Shown here: positions 43,933 through 52,961 of the stretch, one piece after another
How the letters are laid out: every line of letters begins with the position of its first letter
Position numbering within the stretch: position 1 is the stretch's first letter
Assembly: GCA_007132465.1 (NCBI GenBank)
Contig: SLOP01000013.1
Coordinates: 1-64,000 of the forward strand
Direction: 5' to 3'
DNA from: Candidatus Izemoplasma sp.
Lineage (GTDB): Bacteria; Bacillota_I; Bacilli_A; Izemoplasmatales; Izemoplasmataceae
Length of the DNA stretch: 64,000 bases
Notes under the pieces: generated by a model
Databases searched by the model: none
Seen by the model: only the letters and a program-made list of their open reading frames with translations
What the model was told of the DNA's origin: nothing
Program-made: the position numbers and the translations under genes

Positions 43933-44625
43933 ATGCGTGACACTTTCTACGCGAACATGGGCGTCCTCACTGAGGAGGCGTTTAACACGATTCGTCAAAC
44001 TTCGGCGTTGGTGGTCGGGTTAGGCGGGCTTGGGGGGCATCTTGCCAACGCGCTCGTTCGCATGGGCGTCCGCCGATTGACCCTTGTCGATCCAGACCGC
44101 TACGTTCAATCGAACTTGAACCGTCAGCTTTTTTCTGCCCTCAGTCACATCGGAAAGCCTAAAGTCGACGTGGTTAAGGATGCCCTCAACGAGGTGTTCG
44201 ACGACCTAGAGATTCGGACGCACACCGCACGTATTGAAGCGCTCGACGATGCGGTGTTTAGGGATGTGGATGTGGTGTTTGACGGCGTTGACGATGCGGG
44301 TGTGAAGTGCGACCTTGAACGTCGCGCCGGAGAGGCGAACGTGTTGCTGGTGCACGGCGCCATTGGTGGTTGGTATGGACAAACCGCCGTCCTGACGCCA
44401 CCATCAGTGATGCTCAAAACTTTGTACGATGGGAATCAGGACGGATTAGAAAAAACCTTGCGATGCCCCACGTTCACGCTTGGGGTTGTGGCGCATTGGA
44501 TGGTGGCTCAATGGACCAAATACCTGTTAGGCCATCCAAGCGCTAAGGTGAATCGGTTGTTGATGATTGATTTGCTTGACGATGCGTGTGAAGTCATGGT
44601 CGAACGGCGTGATGCTCATGGTTAA
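43933..44625 (+). CDS. E1-like adenylyltransferase (ThiF/MoeB/HesA family)
   Basis: Adenylates the C-terminal Gly-Gly of a small sulfur-carrier protein. The 230-residue protein has the ATP-binding VVGLGGLGGHLANALVRMG, the LVDPDRYVQSNLNRQLF string (catalytic D, R and N-x-N-R-Q) and VFDGVDDAGVK. It is shorter than MoeB and lacks the paired CxxC zinc motifs, having only single cysteines such as RCPT. This fits HesA-like versions paired with a MoaD-like protein in molybdenum or tungsten cofactor gene sets. The MoaD-like gene follows with an 8-bp overlap. No other cofactor genes are in view, so the pathway remains open. Confidence 0.85.
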   Translation: MRDTFYANMGVLTEEAFNTIRQTSALVVGLGGLGGHLANALVRMGVRRLTLVDPDRYVQSNLNRQLFSALSHIGKPKVDVVKDALNEVFDDLEIRTHTARIEALDDAVFRDVDVVFDGVDDAGVKCDLERRAGEANVLLVHGAIGGWYGQTAVLTPPSVMLKTLYDGNQDGLEKTLRCPTFTLGVVAHWMVAQWTKYLLGHPSAKVNRLLMIDLLDDACEVMVERRDAHG

Positions 44626-44866
44626 GGTAACCTTCTTTGCGTTGCTAAGAAGCAAACATGGCATTAAAGAGATGCGTGTACGGCCTGGTCCCATTAAAGA
44701 GATCATCAACCAGATTTTAGCAGCGTATCCTCACATTCCACGTCAAGAACTCGAACAAGCGGTGATGTTCGTCAACGGCAAAAAGACGATGCACCTCACC
44801 CGAGATGACGACATCGTTGAAGACGGCGACATGGTTGTGCTAACCCACTTTGTCGGCGGTGGATAA
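44618..44866 (+). CDS. MoaD/ThiS-family sulfur carrier
   Basis: Ubiquitin-fold protein of 82 residues that ends in Gly-Gly (here HFVGGG), the tail that is adenylated by the E1-like protein encoded just upstream and then thiocarboxylated. VKVTFFALLRSKHGIKEM and VNGKKTMHLTRDDDIVEDGD are MoaD-like. ATG 44618 is preferred (GGCGTG six bases upstream); ATG 44612 is possible. The pair likely supplies sulfur to molybdopterin-type cofactor, or less likely thiamine. Confidence 0.85.
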   Translation: MVKVTFFALLRSKHGIKEMRVRPGPIKEIINQILAAYPHIPRQELEQAVMFVNGKKTMHLTRDDDIVEDGDMVVLTHFVGGG

Positions 44867-44867
44867 G

Positions 44868-44898
44868 AAAAGAACCGGAAAAACCTCCGGTTCTTTTT
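44868..44898. terminator. Terminator after the MoaD-like gene
   Basis: Stem AAAGAACCGGA/TCCGGTTCTTT, then T residues; A run on the left gives it partial activity toward the convergent gene. Confidence 0.88.
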
Positions 44899-44929
44899 CT
44901 AAAAGCCTTTAAATAGCCATTTCCCGTCT

Positions 44930-45235
44930 CTATATGCCGTAAAAGAAGGCGGCGGCGACGGCGGGTACATTGAGGAACAACATGTACACCGAACCGATGA
45001 GGATGCAGGCAAACGCCAGCCACTGCACTCGGCGATGCCATCGCTTGAGGGCGGTGTTTTTTGTTTGTAACATGTAATAAGCGAGTCCGGCTGGAATGAA
45101 CGTCACCCACGCGGTGTGTAGCCATGATAAGGCGTGGTGACGGGCATCAAAGAAGCGTATTCCCGCAGCCAGCATGACAAGCAACGTGGCGAAAAACAGA
45201 CTAAACACAAACACAATGACCAACCATTCAAACAC
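44930..45235 (-). CDS. Small membrane protein, unknown
   Basis: A 101-residue protein with three hydrophobic helices (about 3-26, 38-56 and 68-98) and a short basic loop (KRWHRRVQ). The start is GTG 45235, seven bases after GGGGGA. It is the last gene of a minus-strand trio and overlaps the end of the 48-residue protein gene by 8 bp. No family recognised. Confidence 0.65.
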   Translation of the reverse strand: MFEWLVIVFVFSLFFATLLVMLAAGIRFFDARHHALSWLHTAWVTFIPAGLAYYMLQTKNTALKRWHRRVQWLAFACILIGSVYMLFLNVPAVAAAFFYGI

Positions 45236-45374
45236 GGCGTCGTCCCCCTATCCAAAGCACAGGGATGCTGATGAGGGGAAGTGCGACAGTCCATACCACG
45301 GCGAAATAGAAAAACATGAGCACGGCAAACACCCACAATCCGGCCACCGTGGCGCGCTTGTCGCGGGCGGTCAT
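45228..45374 (-). CDS. 48-residue single-helix-pair membrane protein
   Basis: MTARDKRATVAG, then a hydrophobic core (about 13-42: LWVFAVLMFFYFAVVW and ALPLISIPVLWIGG) and the basic end RRRV. ATG 45374 overlaps the metallophosphoesterase stop as ATGA and has GAGGTG at the right distance, so it is very likely translated. Its end overlaps the next membrane gene. Too short for homology-based naming. Confidence 0.6.
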   Translation of the reverse strand: MTARDKRATVAGLWVFAVLMFFYFAVVWTVALPLISIPVLWIGGRRRV

Positions 45375-46327
45375 GGGGACACCTCACGCAACAACACGAT
45401 GTGTGTGCTCATCACAGCGTTCGCATCAATGGTGATGACACGGCCACCGATGTTCTTTGGGCCGTAAGCATTGTATCCCGAGACGCGTCCGTAAGCCAAC
45501 AGCAAGCCGTCTAGAATAAACTGGAAGTCGTTTTCATGATCATGCCCGACAAACACACCGACGCTTTTACCGTGAGACACCATGGCGTCAAAGAATCCGG
45601 TGTCTTTGCCTTGGGGATGGACAGGTTCGTTGAAGTTGCCCTCATAGGGGTGCTCAGAGACCAACAGGTACTGACGCAATGGTGTATGCATGAACACGAT
45701 AGATGGGACCGTGTCGTTTTCCACGTGCGCTGCGTACCACGCGACTTGAGCGGGGCTAAGGTAATCGTATTTCCCTTCCGCTTCGGTGTGCTCATCGCGT
45801 TCCGATTTCGTGTCGAGGAAGTACAGGTGGTAAAACGGAGTGTTTTCGTGGGTGAAGGTGATTTTAAAATTTCCTACGCCTCCCTCCTCGAGCAAGGGAC
45901 CGGGGAGAAACATTAAGTACTCGGTCGATTCAGTTTGTGCAATGAGCGTGGCCAGGCTGTGATAATCTCCGTCGTGGTTACCGAAAATAAATGTCCAAGG
46001 GGTTTTTAATCGTTCCATCACCATCACGAGTCGCGCGAACAACCATGGGGCGAGCGGGCTCATCACCATGTCTCCGGTGAACACCACCAAATCGTAATCA
46101 TCCGCCATGACCAACGTCTCGATGGCTTGGTATGTGGACCGGTCGTTATGATCGATGCCAAACGTCAGATGCATGTCTGTAAGTTGTAAGATGGTTAGCG
46201 TCTCACCGGTCATCGCCATGACCACCGTGTCCGCGTCATCGAAGGTCACACCATCACGGCGTGATTGACAACCTGTGGTGATAAAAACCACTACCACCAA
46301 GCAGGCAATCGCTAAGGTCTTTTTCAT
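45371..46327 (-). CDS. Lipoprotein metallophosphoesterase
   Basis: Calcineurin-like phosphoesterase of 318 residues exported and anchored by a lipobox: MKKTLAIACLVVVVFITTGC with Cys20. Metal-binding motifs run in order: LTDMHLTFG (DxH), FTGDMV (GD), FGNHDG (GNHD), FMHTP and GHDH (about 272-275). This makes it a two-metal hydrolase acting outside the membrane on a phosphoester, nucleotide or lipid headgroup; the substrate is not readable. ATG 46327 follows GGTGAGGG, with TATAAT on the minus strand at 46359-46364. Two small membrane proteins are coupled downstream and may work with it. Confidence 0.88.
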   Translation of the reverse strand: MKKTLAIACLVVVVFITTGCQSRRDGVTFDDADTVVMAMTGETLTILQLTDMHLTFGIDHNDRSTYQAIETLVMADDYDLVVFTGDMVMSPLAPWLFARLVMVMERLKTPWTFIFGNHDGDYHSLATLIAQTESTEYLMFLPGPLLEEGGVGNFKITFTHENTPFYHLYFLDTKSERDEHTEAEGKYDYLSPAQVAWYAAHVENDTVPSIVFMHTPLRQYLLVSEHPYEGNFNEPVHPQGKDTGFFDAMVSHGKSVGVFVGHDHENDFQFILDGLLLAYGRVSGYNAYGPKNIGGRVITIDANAVMSTHIVLLREVSP

Positions 46328-46408
46328 GCCCTCACCCTTTCATGTAGCCTTTGTGTTTATTATACCGTATGCTGCGGAAGATGAAACGGTTTTTCGCTTA
46401 GCTTGCCA

Positions 46409-46437
46409 GTGACATTTCACCGGGATGGTGCTATGAT
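46409..46437 (+). promoter_or_regulatory. Promoter of the serine hydrolase gene
   Basis: GTGACA (46409-46414), 17 bp, TATGAT (46432-46437), extended by TGC. Confidence 0.65.
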
Positions 46438-46475
46438 AAAAGCGATGAGACCAAGGTTTAAAAGGAGGGCACCGC

Positions 46476-48179
46476 ATGCCATCGTTTATTGAAGCGTCAC
46501 ATCGTCACCGCATGGACAAACTCATTAAGAAGCAATGCAAGAAACACAACATTCGTGGGGCGAGTGTTATCGTGGTGGATGCATCGCGGGTGCTCTATGA
46601 AAAGTATCATGGTGTGGTGGATGAGGCGGGGACCCCCAACGAGCCCCACCGTCGGATGATGATTGGCTCAAACACAAAAATGTTGACGGCGCTGGCGATT
46701 TTGACGCTTGTCGATCACGGGAAACTCTCGCTTGAAGATGACGTTCGAACGCTGCTGCCGGCCTTTTCGATTCAATCGCGCTTTGGCGATGTGCCGATTC
46801 GCCTCAAGGATTTGTTAATGCATCGCGCCGGGTTGCCGGGTGATGATTTCAGCCTAATCCTAAGAAAAGGCCAACCGCTCACGCGCGTGCTGGACGTATT
46901 GAAAGCCAACCACACGACAGTGAAACCAGGACTGATGTTTGCTTACTCAAACCTGGGATATGGCTTGTTAGGGCTGATTATTGAACAAGTTAGCGGCCTT
47001 GATTATGCCGATTACATGAAGCAAGCGGTGCTGGGTCCCTTAGGCATGCATGACGTCGAGTTTCTCGACACCGATGAAGCGCGACGCCTCGTTGTAGACA
47101 CGATTTCTCAAGCGTTCGACAAGAAGGGCAAGCAAGTCGACGACGAACTCGGTAGCGTCGTTCCCGCTGGAAGCAGCACCTATGCCAGCGCGCGTTCACT
47201 GGCGAAGCTGATGTGGTTGTTTCTCAACCCCGACAACCCTCGCATCCTCAACAAAGAAACGCTAGCACGCATGTTGAAAGCACCGCAAGGGCCGCACATG
47301 CTGGACAGTGAACAGCGAATCGGGTTGGGTTTGATTCACCATGAGAAACGCTTCTATAACCCAAAGGTTGGACCGTTGCTAGGACACGGGGGGGCAACCA
47401 TCTGTCACCATAGCACGTTCCATTTTCTGCCTCGTCAAGGCATTGGTGTGGTGGTGCTTGTGAATTCCCGTGGTGGGTTGCATGCGGCGCGCAAGATCGC
47501 CGATCAGATTATCATTGAGACACTGAAGGCAAAAGGCGTCACGATGCCAAAAAGACGCAAGAACACCCAGAAACTCGCCGCATCCACCAGCACCGTGTTT
47601 GTCAAAGATTATGTCATGCCGGGCATGAAACTGAACCTAAGCAAAGATAAAAAAGGGCGTGTCGTGGCGAAAATACCGCCGTTTAAAGCGACGTTTGTTG
47701 CGTGTAAAGACGGCTATTTAAAGGGATATCCCAGAGGTCTAACTCGGTTACCGGTGCTAGCGGGTCATGTCAAACGCCTGCGCCTTAAACACGCTAGTCG
47801 CGAGGGCATGGATGTGCTTTACCTCGAGCAGAAAAAACCATACCATGAAATGACCGTGCCGCTTATGGGGGCGCTTGAAACGGTGCCGATTCCCGAGGCT
47901 TGGCGTCAAGCCATCGGGGACTATGACGTCACCGAACTGCATGCGCATGTGCGTGCCCATCTCAAGAAAGTCAAGCTGGTGGAAAAAGCGGGGCACTTGA
48001 TGTTATCTCTGGCACTGCTTGACAACAACATGACGATTTACTTACAACCGCTCAATAACGATGAAGCGCTCATTCAAGGCATCGGTCGGAGCGCACAAGA
48101 AACCGTCTTGTTGCGCCGCGAGGAGGGAATAACGCGCTTACGACATCAAGGGGTTTGGCTACAGAAACACGATCAGTAA
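46476..48179 (+). CDS. Beta-lactamase-family serine hydrolase
   Basis: Class C beta-lactamase/penicillin-binding-protein fold, 567 residues. Motifs: SNTK (SxxK, nucleophile, about 67-70), YSNLGYGLLG (YxN) and GHGGAT (HxG, about 305-310). The last 200 residues form an added C-terminal domain of unknown role, as in many bacterial esterase or peptidase members. There is no signal peptide or membrane helix, so it appears cytosolic; family members act as esterases, D-peptidases or amidases rather than as antibiotic resistance enzymes. AAAGGAGG precedes ATG 46476. Confidence 0.88.
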   Translation: MPSFIEASHRHRMDKLIKKQCKKHNIRGASVIVVDASRVLYEKYHGVVDEAGTPNEPHRRMMIGSNTKMLTALAILTLVDHGKLSLEDDVRTLLPAFSIQSRFGDVPIRLKDLLMHRAGLPGDDFSLILRKGQPLTRVLDVLKANHTTVKPGLMFAYSNLGYGLLGLIIEQVSGLDYADYMKQAVLGPLGMHDVEFLDTDEARRLVVDTISQAFDKKGKQVDDELGSVVPAGSSTYASARSLAKLMWLFLNPDNPRILNKETLARMLKAPQGPHMLDSEQRIGLGLIHHEKRFYNPKVGPLLGHGGATICHHSTFHFLPRQGIGVVVLVNSRGGLHAARKIADQIIIETLKAKGVTMPKRRKNTQKLAASTSTVFVKDYVMPGMKLNLSKDKKGRVVAKIPPFKATFVACKDGYLKGYPRGLTRLPVLAGHVKRLRLKHASREGMDVLYLEQKKPYHEMTVPLMGALETVPIPEAWRQAIGDYDVTELHAHVRAHLKKVKLVEKAGHLMLSLALLDNNMTIYLQPLNNDEALIQGIGRSAQETVLLRREEGITRLRHQGVWLQKHDQ

Positions 48180-48189
48180 AAACCCAAGA

Positions 48190-48212
48190 AGCCGGCGCTT
48201 GCCGGCTTTTTT
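48190..48212 (+). terminator. Terminator after the serine hydrolase
   Basis: Stem AGCCGGC/GCCGGCT with loop GCTT and a T tract. Confidence 0.9.
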
Positions 48213-48231
48213 ACGTTTTCTGTTTTCCCTA

Positions 48232-48240
48232 TGATACAAT
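48232..48240 (+). promoter_or_regulatory. Promoter (extended -10) of the AEC permease
   Basis: TGATACAAT, 32 bp before the start. Confidence 0.5.
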
Positions 48241-48271
48241 GATATCGAGTGAGCGTGCCGGGAGTGATGAC

Positions 48272-49249
48272 ATGGAGAGTTTGCTGTTTGCGTTCAATGC
48301 GCTCGCGCCGCTTATGGCGCTGGCGATGCTCGGGTATTTCTTGTGGCGATTAGGCTTGTTTAGCGACGATGTGGTGGATGTGCTGCATCGCTTTGTGTTT
48401 TACGTGGCTTTACCGGTCTTAATTTTTCGAGCGATTTCGACCATCGATTCGACAGCGGTGCTCCGGTGGGATGTCATTGGATTCACCATTGCGATGGTGC
48501 TTATCGTTACGTTGATGGGCTTTGTTGTGGCCTATGTGGTCGGGATGCCCGATGATCATCGCCCGGTGTTAGCACAGATCTTTTACCGTGGCAATTTCAT
48601 GTTAATTGGCATACCGCTGACCCTGCGTCTGGGCGGGGATGAGGCGTTGACGACGTTGATTGTGCTGAACGCGTTTATCATTACTTTAACCAACGTGCTT
48701 TCCATTGTCACCTTCAGGGTGTTTGAGGCCGAGGGACGGTTGACGCCGGCAGGGTTGTACGAGATGACGAAAACAAGCATGAAAAATCCATTGATGATTG
48801 CGATGTTCATCGGCGTGGTGGCGCTGGTGTTCCGAGCGCCGTGGGAATTGCTGATGACGGCCGTGACGGCTGTGCCAGATACCATCGACCTCATCGCGCA
48901 TACGGCGACACCGATGGCGTTGATTGCCATTGGGGCTCAGTTTCGTTTCGGCCGGGTAAGGCTGTATGCGCGCGTGGTCATCATCGGCACGGTATCGCGG
49001 ATGCTGGTGGTGCCGCTATTAGTGTTTGGTGTGGCGTGGTCGTTGCGCGGTGTGATTGATTTTTCTGGCGCGTGGCCTGCCCTTATTGCGCTCTTTGCCT
49101 CACCGGTGGCAGTGTCGAGTGTGGCCGTGACCAGGGGGCTTATGGGTAACGATGAACTGGCCTCGCAAATGGTGCTTTCGACCACAGCCGTCGCGGTTGT
49201 GAGTTTGTTTGTGTTCATTTCGGTAATGCGTTTTATGGCGCTTTTGTGA
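48272..49249 (+). CDS. AEC (auxin efflux carrier) family permease
   Basis: A 325-residue protein with about ten hydrophobic helices in two similar halves. LAMLGYFLWRLGLFSDDVVDVLHRFVFYVALP at the start, the central break and ATPMALIAIGAQF before helix six to seven are characteristic of the AEC family, which exports or imports organic acids such as malate. ATG 48272 follows GGGAGTGA; the long open frame upstream overlaps the serine hydrolase and is not used. Substrate unknown. Confidence 0.88.
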   Translation: MESLLFAFNALAPLMALAMLGYFLWRLGLFSDDVVDVLHRFVFYVALPVLIFRAISTIDSTAVLRWDVIGFTIAMVLIVTLMGFVVAYVVGMPDDHRPVLAQIFYRGNFMLIGIPLTLRLGGDEALTTLIVLNAFIITLTNVLSIVTFRVFEAEGRLTPAGLYEMTKTSMKNPLMIAMFIGVVALVFRAPWELLMTAVTAVPDTIDLIAHTATPMALIAIGAQFRFGRVRLYARVVIIGTVSRMLVVPLLVFGVAWSLRGVIDFSGAWPALIALFASPVAVSSVAVTRGLMGNDELASQMVLSTTAVAVVSLFVFISVMRFMALL

Positions 49250-49299
49250 TTCTTGCAGGGCCTGAGTAAAATCGTGTGTTTGCAGCCGTGTTTGTGTAG

Positions 49300-49305
49300 T
49301 ATAAT
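49300..49305 (+). promoter_or_regulatory. -10 box before the seven-helix membrane protein
   Basis: TATAAT 59 bp upstream of the start; no clear -35. Confidence 0.4.
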
Positions 49306-49364
49306 CGAAGTATATCACAGGCGACTGAACAAGGCGCTTGGGTTGTGATAAGGAGGACGAGAGG

Positions 49365-50132
49365 ATGCCTTTGTTGGCAATTTGGACCATCGTATTGGAT
49401 TGGTATGCATGGTTTCATCAAGCGTTTGAACCGCTTGGTGATTATCAAAGTGCATCGCTTATGGTGTTGGGTGCGTTGTGGATTGTCATGGCCTTCACAC
49501 GCAATGCCCCGTATTATCTTCGGTGGGTTATTTTGATCGTTATTGGCATGGCACAGTTAAGCTATTTCCTTGCCTTTCAGACCGAAGCGTTTTGGATGTT
49601 TCACCTCGAGGAAGCCGGCTTTTGGTTATGGGCACTGAGTTACCTTGTCTTGTTTTACTTTGGCTTAAAGCAAGTCATTTATTATACGGATTTGCTCGAC
49701 GATGGAAAATACCGTGCACGCACCCGGTATGCTTTTTCACGAGGCTTGTACGGGTGGGCTTTTTTAGTTTTTATCGGCGCTTTTTCGCTTTGGGTATGGG
49801 AATGGCTCTTGAACGTCGTGGTGGTGGTGTTTGTGTTGTCGCAGCTTTGGCAGTGGACCGATGTGGTGAGAAAACACGAAGGCTTTTTGCGCCCAACCAT
49901 CAACTTCTGGTTTTACTTTTTTGGAGCCATGTCGATTGCGGTGGTCGGTGCCTATCTCATGGTGAGTCTGGTGATCGCCATTTTCTGGATTTTGGTGACG
50001 CTGTTGGCGCTGCTTGTGGTTTTCTTGGTTGGATACGGGGCGTACACGCTGGTGCGACGGCGTCGATTGAGCGCGACCATGTCCGATGAGGCGGCAACGA
50101 TTGAGCACGACGATGAAACGTTGAACGGATAG
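49365..50132 (+). CDS. Multi-helix membrane protein, unknown
   Basis: A 255-residue protein with about seven helices, rich in Trp and aromatic residues (WVWEWLLN, WLWALSYLVLFYF), and an acidic C-terminal tail (DEAATIEHDDETLNG) after a basic RRRR cluster. ATG 49365 follows AAGGAGG. No family recognised. It sits about 100 bp before the DUF2207 gene, with a possible imperfect terminator (GCCAGGC/GCCTTGGC near 50133-50147, T run 50158-50163) between them. Confidence 0.65.
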   Translation: MPLLAIWTIVLDWYAWFHQAFEPLGDYQSASLMVLGALWIVMAFTRNAPYYLRWVILIVIGMAQLSYFLAFQTEAFWMFHLEEAGFWLWALSYLVLFYFGLKQVIYYTDLLDDGKYRARTRYAFSRGLYGWAFLVFIGAFSLWVWEWLLNVVVVVFVLSQLWQWTDVVRKHEGFLRPTINFWFYFFGAMSIAVVGAYLMVSLVIAIFWILVTLLALLVVFLVGYGAYTLVRRRRLSATMSDEAATIEHDDETLNG

Positions 50133-50232
50133 CCAGGCGGTGCCTTGGCTGGCATCGTTTTTTCGTGAATGCGCGGTGACGTCCAATGACAATGGTCAAC
50201 GAACCGATTTGGTGTTCGAGGAGGGTATGAGG

Positions 50233-52239
50233 ATGCACAAAAATCAAGGGCTTCAAAATCAACATGGGCATGTGCGTAAAGAAATCATCGGCATTGCCTT
50301 GGTGCTTGTCATTATTGGTGTGGTGGTGTATGTGTTGGTGACGCTTTCGTCACGACCTGAGGTTGTGATGCGGCGTTACGAAGCGGACATCACTTTTAAC
50401 GATGCCGGGGACATGACGATTGTCGAAACGGTGGAAATGGATTACTTGCGTCCATTTCGTTTCGAGTATCGCGACATCGACTACAACAAGTACCCGGAAG
50501 GCGATTACCCCTTCCCCACGAGCGATGACAATCGAGCGCATTTTGACACCGACGCCGTGAACGTGTCTGTGTTTAAAGACGGCGTCGACATTACTTCCAC
50601 CGTCAGTGTCGGGTACTCGTGGCGAAATGACCGTGACCACAACAACGACGTGGTCGATTGTTATCCTGTGCGCAGCGAGTGCGAAGCGATTTACCTGAAC
50701 GCTGGCAACGATGCCGACGGCTTAGGGCGTCTGCGTGGCGAGGTGACGATCATCTATGAGTTCACCATCCGCGGGGTCGTCACCGAGTATAGCGACATCT
50801 CAGAAATCAACTGGGTGTTGTTTGAGTACCTTGGTGCAACGATGGAAACCGGCCTCATCACCGTGAACCTGCCGGAAAACACCTACGACACCGACGATAT
50901 TTACGTCTGGGGGCATGGCATCGCCTCGGGCGACATTGAGATTGTCGCCAACGATACCATCGTCATGAACGTACGCGATGTCGATGACGACCAATTTCTG
51001 GAGTTTCGTATCTTAACACCAACATCGCTCTTTCCCAATCGAGCGCCGGAAAATCTGTTTATCAACGATGACATCAACAAACAGGCCATCATCGATTATC
51101 AAGCGCGACTCGCGTTTATGAACAACCTCCGCATCACGGTTGCGCAGGTGCTGTTCGGGTTGGCGATTGCGACCGTGCCGTTGATGGTTTATCTCGGCTA
51201 CCGAGCGAAAAAAAAGTATTTCACGCCATACGACACGATGTTTGACGGCGATTATCTCCGTGAACTCCCCACCAAAGATACACCGGCAGAGGTGTCGTAT
51301 TTGTACCATTATCAGAAAACGAACAACGAGGATGTGACGGCGACGTTGCTTGATTTGGTTCGTCGCAAGCACGTGACCATCACGTATGAAGGACAGGATT
51401 TAACCAATCCTAACGCCGATTATGTGTTGACGCTGGACACATCGAAGCCACAAGATGACTTATTGCCGCATGAGAAAAAACTGCTGACGTGGTTTTTCGA
51501 CACCGTCGGGGATGGTAAAAAGGTCACCACCAAGCGGTTAGAACTCTACGGCAAAGCGAATTTGAAAAACGCCAAGCAAGTTGAGATGGAAGCGAAGGGC
51601 TTCATCCGCGCAGTCAAAGAAACGTGCATCAAAAAAGACTTCTTTGACCCCGATGTACCGGCGCACCGAACCAAAGCGATGGCGTACAATGCGATTCCGA
51701 TCGTGCTTGCGATTATCGCCGGCGTTACGATGTTTTTGTTGAACGTTCAAAACTTACCGACCATCATCATTTTGGTGGCCACGGCCGTGCTCTATGGTGC
51801 CTGGTTTGCCAGCAGCGGCCGGCGCAGCAAAAACGGACAAGAAGCGTATGTCCGCTGGCGGGCTTTCCGTCATTTCTTGACCGAATTTGGCACATTCGAA
51901 GATTATTCGATGCCCGGCGTGATTGTGTGGGAACACTACTTGGTTTATGCCACGTCGTTTAAAATTGCCGATCAGGTCATGAAGCAACTAGAAGTGAAAC
52001 TGCCGATGAGCGAGGAACAAGCACGTCAATCGACATACCTTGGTCTAGGTTATGGCTATGGTCCAAGACGGATGGCGTTTGCCTATACTGTGAGTCGCCT
52101 CAACTCGTCTGTATCACGTTCACGTGCGAATGCACGCCGCACCATCAGCTCGGCGAGAGCTTCCTCTGCTGGACGCGGTGGCGGTTTTGGTGGTGGCAGT
52201 TCACGTGGCGGCGGCGGTGGTGGGTTCAGACGCGGTTAA
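50233..52239 (+). CDS. DUF2207-family membrane protein
   Basis: A 668-residue protein: short cytosolic start, one helix (about 20-38), an outer beta-rich domain of 250 residues (RYEADITFNDAGDMTIVETV ...), a helix (about 298-318), an inner domain with PAEVSYLYHYQKTNNEDVTATLLDL (the hallmark of the family), a helical hairpin (about 475-515) and a Gly/Ser/Arg tail (GRGGGFGGGSSRGGGGGG). This is the YciQ-like DUF2207 layout, function unknown, commonly encoded beside lemA as here. GGAGGG gives the best spacing for ATG 50233; ATG 50227 is six bases upstream. Confidence 0.88.
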   Translation: MHKNQGLQNQHGHVRKEIIGIALVLVIIGVVVYVLVTLSSRPEVVMRRYEADITFNDAGDMTIVETVEMDYLRPFRFEYRDIDYNKYPEGDYPFPTSDDNRAHFDTDAVNVSVFKDGVDITSTVSVGYSWRNDRDHNNDVVDCYPVRSECEAIYLNAGNDADGLGRLRGEVTIIYEFTIRGVVTEYSDISEINWVLFEYLGATMETGLITVNLPENTYDTDDIYVWGHGIASGDIEIVANDTIVMNVRDVDDDQFLEFRILTPTSLFPNRAPENLFINDDINKQAIIDYQARLAFMNNLRITVAQVLFGLAIATVPLMVYLGYRAKKKYFTPYDTMFDGDYLRELPTKDTPAEVSYLYHYQKTNNEDVTATLLDLVRRKHVTITYEGQDLTNPNADYVLTLDTSKPQDDLLPHEKKLLTWFFDTVGDGKKVTTKRLELYGKANLKNAKQVEMEAKGFIRAVKETCIKKDFFDPDVPAHRTKAMAYNAIPIVLAIIAGVTMFLLNVQNLPTIIILVATAVLYGAWFASSGRRSKNGQEAYVRWRAFRHFLTEFGTFEDYSMPGVIVWEHYLVYATSFKIADQVMKQLEVKLPMSEEQARQSTYLGLGYGYGPRRMAFAYTVSRLNSSVSRSRANARRTISSARASSAGRGGGFGGGSSRGGGGGGFRRG

Positions 52240-52270
52240 ATCTGTTATCGACCAACGCATGTCCATGGTG

Positions 52271-52276
52271 TATAAT
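52271..52276 (+). promoter_or_regulatory. lemA -10 box
   Basis: TATAAT, 48 bp before the lemA start. Confidence 0.45.
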
Positions 52277-52323
52277 GTGTGTAAAGATACTTGGCGCATG
52301 AAGCGCAAGGAAGGAGCAACGCA

Positions 52324-52908
52324 ATGTTATTAATTGGAACTGGCACCATCATCGGTATTGTCGTAGCCATCGTCGCACTGTTGCTTATGGTTGGAATTGT
52401 CCGTGTGTACAACGTGCTTGTGCAGCTGCGAAACCGCGTACGAAACAGCTGGAGTCAAATTGATGTGCAGCTAAAACGACGGTTTGACATGATTCCCAAC
52501 CTTGTGGAAACCGTTAAAGGCTACGCCAAGCATGAGAAAGCCATCTTTGAACAGTTTGCCGAAGCGCGTAAAATGCACGCGCAATCGGCACAAACCAACG
52601 ATGTTGCGCAAGCAGCAAAAGCAGAACAAGGTCTTAGTGGCGCGCTTTCCCGGTTAATGGTCGTGGCCGAGCAATACCCGGAACTCAAAGCCAACGATTC
52701 GTTCAACAAGCTCATGGGAGACTTAAAAGAAACGGAAGACAAGATTGCGTACAGCCGCCAGTTTTACAACGACAACGCGATGAAACTCAACAACAAAATA
52801 GAAATGTTCCCCAGCAACCTCGTGGCGGGCATGTTCAAGTTTAAAGCGGCGACGTTCTTTGAAGTGGCCGACGAGTCTGAGCGTCAGGCTGTCAAGGTCG
52901 CGTTTTAG
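52324..52908 (+). CDS. lemA: LemA family protein
   Basis: A 194-residue protein with an N-terminal membrane helix (about 5-27) and a long helical bundle inside the cell. VRNSWSQIDVQLKRRFDMIPNLVETVKGYAKHEK, split over residues 40-75, and YPELKANDSFNKLMGDLKETEDKIAYSRQFYND are the family signatures. LemA has no proven enzymatic role; in several bacteria it accompanies DUF2207 or a membrane protease. AAGGAG precedes ATG 52324. Confidence 0.94.
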   Translation: MLLIGTGTIIGIVVAIVALLLMVGIVRVYNVLVQLRNRVRNSWSQIDVQLKRRFDMIPNLVETVKGYAKHEKAIFEQFAEARKMHAQSAQTNDVAQAAKAEQGLSGALSRLMVVAEQYPELKANDSFNKLMGDLKETEDKIAYSRQFYNDNAMKLNNKIEMFPSNLVAGMFKFKAATFFEVADESERQAVKVAF

Positions 52909-52961
52909 TTATTGGTTTTAAGCGTGTGGGCACCTAATTCTCAACCCCCGGAGGCATTCCT

